The translations under genes were made by a program, and so were the position numbers. The notes beneath the pieces were generated by a model, which searched no databases, was not told the origin of the DNA, and saw only the letters and a program-made list of their open reading frames with translations. Below, piece by piece: positions 62,539-64,000 of a DNA stretch of 64,000 nt. Origin of the DNA: Magnetovibrio blakemorei (GTDB lineage Bacteria > Pseudomonadota > Alphaproteobacteria > Rhodospirillales > Magnetovibrionaceae); NCBI RefSeq assembly GCF_001746755.1, contig NZ_MCGG01000011.1:29479-93478 (forward strand). The letters are read 5' to 3'. Position 1 is the first letter of the stretch, and each line of letters begins with the position of its first letter.

Positions 62539-64000
62539 ATGTCAGATCGCATTGCAAATCTCGCCACAAGTAACTTACTGGTGAGCTACCTCAACAAAAC
62601 ACAACGAAGCCTCAACAATCTTCAGTATCAGGTGACAACGCAAAACGTGTCCGCCGATTACAAAGGTATTTCCAAAAGTTCGCAGTACCTGCTGAGCCTG
62701 GAAGCCGCCCGTGACAACATTTCGGGGTACATGAAGCACAATGAAACCATGAACCTGCGTTTAAATATCGTCAAATCGACGCTTGAAGGCATGTTAACAA
62801 ACGTGACGGACTTAAAGTCACAGCTCACGTCTTACAAAAGCTCGACCTCCAAAAGCCAGCTCAGTACCGACAACATCCAACAATTGGCCTTCAACGCTAT
62901 GCTGTCCATGCAAGCTTATATCAACACCTCTGTTGGCGGACGATTTGTGTTTTCCGGTGGTCGCGTCGATACGGTTCCCATGGATTTGGGGCTCACTAAT
63001 CTGGCTGATTTTCAGGAAAAATATAACGGCGCTTCTGTAACTTATCCCACCACCCGCACGGCCAGCACGGAAAACTTCACGCTCGACAGAGATTCCTCTG
63101 GTCAAACCAACTGGCTGACGTTTTTGGAAGATGGAGATGGCAATACCGCGACCGCTGGCGTCAGCACCATTACGGCATCGACAGCACAATTTGCAAACGT
63201 TACCGTGGGCTCCACCATCAACGTCACCGGAACGGGCAGCAACGACGGCACCTATACGGTTAACGCTGTGACCAATGGCGGCACCACCATCGAAATCGGC
63301 ACTCGGATGCTCACCAATGAGGCCAACAATGCCGCCGCCATTCTCACCAAGCCGGGCAACAACGTCGCGCAAGCCGACAAAGTGACCATGGCGGGTGGCA
63401 TCGGCACGGGCGATATTTTCAGTGTTTCGATCAACGGCATCACGTTGAGCGCAACGGCTGGCGCCACAGATACGCTCACCACGCTTCGTGACAATATTCT
63501 CGGCCAAATCAACGCCCATGCCACACTCGCCCCCCTGGTCACGGCAACGGCAAACGGCAGCGGGGCGATCGACTTGGTTTCAGACGTGGCGGGTGTGCCA
63601 TACACGGTGTCGGCCGCAGCCACAGACGTGGCGGCCTCAGGTGCCGCCAACACCGTTACCGTCTCCAACATCACGGACAACATTACCCAGCCCGGATCAA
63701 CCCTTACGGCAGCGGACTTTACAGATCTTACATTTGATCGCGCTAACAACCGCATTACGGTGGGTGCTGCCAGCCTCGGCTCAGATGCGCTGTCATCGCT
63801 GACGGTTGGATCAAAATTTACAGTTTCCGGTACGGCTCAGAACGACGGGACGTATACGGTTGCCGCACTTGACGCCTCTGGCAACTACGTCGATATCGTG
63901 CCAACAAAGTTAACGGATGAAGGCAACGCAGCCAATCCAACCTTAAACGTCACAGTCGCCCAAACCTTTACCGTCAACACGGGTGACGACACCATCTCGG
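62539..64000 (+). CDS. flgL: Hook-filament junction protein FlgL (3' end outside window)
   Basis: ATG 62539 with GGAAGGGAG 14-21 bases upstream; 487 codons are visible and the frame is open at the right edge. The first ~160 residues are flagellin-like D0/D1 (MSDRIANLATSNLLVSYLNK, LSLEAARDNISGYMKHNETM, GRFVFSGGRVDTVPMD). After that come large beta-rich inserts: a module at ~221-266 repeated at ~421-470, and between them (279-368) one related to FlgE residues 238-328. It is much larger than E. coli FlgL (317 residues). Confidence 0.88.
   Translation, partial: MSDRIANLATSNLLVSYLNKTQRSLNNLQYQVTTQNVSADYKGISKSSQYLLSLEAARDNISGYMKHNETMNLRLNIVKSTLEGMLTNVTDLKSQLTSYKSSTSKSQLSTDNIQQLAFNAMLSMQAYINTSVGGRFVFSGGRVDTVPMDLGLTNLADFQEKYNGASVTYPTTRTASTENFTLDRDSSGQTNWLTFLEDGDGNTATAGVSTITASTAQFANVTVGSTINVTGTGSNDGTYTVNAVTNGGTTIEIGTRMLTNEANNAAAILTKPGNNVAQADKVTMAGGIGTGDIFSVSINGITLSATAGATDTLTTLRDNILGQINAHATLAPLVTATANGSGAIDLVSDVAGVPYTVSAAATDVAASGAANTVTVSNITDNITQPGSTLTAADFTDLTFDRANNRITVGAASLGSDALSSLTVGSKFTVSGTAQNDGTYTVAALDASGNYVDIVPTKLTDEGNAANPTLNVTVAQTFTVNTGDDTIS

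Overview
The window looks like a moderately GC-rich alphaproteobacterial chromosome, most likely a polarly flagellated member of the Rhodospirillales or a close relative. Clade markers are: a CckA-type hybrid kinase overlapping flhB; FliX; the DUF1192 / quinone oxidoreductase / DUF1013 (TrcR) neighbourhood; DUF2232 between rpsR and rplI; a DksA with a degenerate zinc finger; a 6S RNA candidate between zapA and the 5-formyl-THF cyclo-ligase gene; and sigma-54 type promoters in front of rod, hook and ring genes. The genus cannot be fixed from sequence reading alone.

Bases 1-24600 are mostly housekeeping. They hold a chemoreceptor C-terminus, ymdB-fthC-6S-zapA-coiled coil (minus strand), gap, thiE, a GGDEF gene frameshifted inside its own GGDEF motif, efp, a suhB-like phosphatase, and a three-gene envelope group (secreted OmpA-like protein, MotA/ExbB-like channel, MotB-like partner). 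These are followed by an MFS exporter, cyaY, an AT-rich lipoprotein-hydrolase gene, rpmE, a membrane class III nucleotide cyclase, and an hsp20 gene behind a ROSE-like RNA thermometer. Next come a 47-residue membrane protein, DUF1192, quinone oxidoreductase, trcR, the rpsF-rpsR-DUF2232-rplI ribosomal operon (rplI carries an apparent frameshift) and a RAYT-type Y1 transposase.

Bases 24600-46700 lead into motility. After a zinc-ribbon protein and two unknown small genes come cckA, flhB, fliR, fliQ, fliE, flgC and flgB on the minus strand. Divergent from them are an FlhB-C-terminal-like gene, a small coiled-coil gene, fliO and fliP. A second hsp20 and speD-speE interrupt. Then a minus-strand block encodes fliL, fliM, a DUF6468-type protein, a MotE-like protein, cheY, cheZ, two MotB-like proteins (only one with the usual proton-binding Asp) and a 1127-residue secreted AMIN-like/TPR protein. 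It reads as export gate, motor switch, motor accessory and chemotaxis output.

Bases 46700-64000 hold flgF-flgG-flgA-flgH on the plus strand, dksA and fliX on the minus strand, a Fur-box-controlled ferric-iron ABC transporter (fbpABC), flgE, then flgI-flgJ-flgN-flgK-flgL. Good -24/-12 promoters precede flgF, flgE and flgI. FlgL runs off the window. FlgE and FlgL share a related inserted module, and FlgL carries a second module twice. Only two frameshifts were seen (GGDEF gene, rplI). Each is repaired by one base, so assembly error has to be excluded first.
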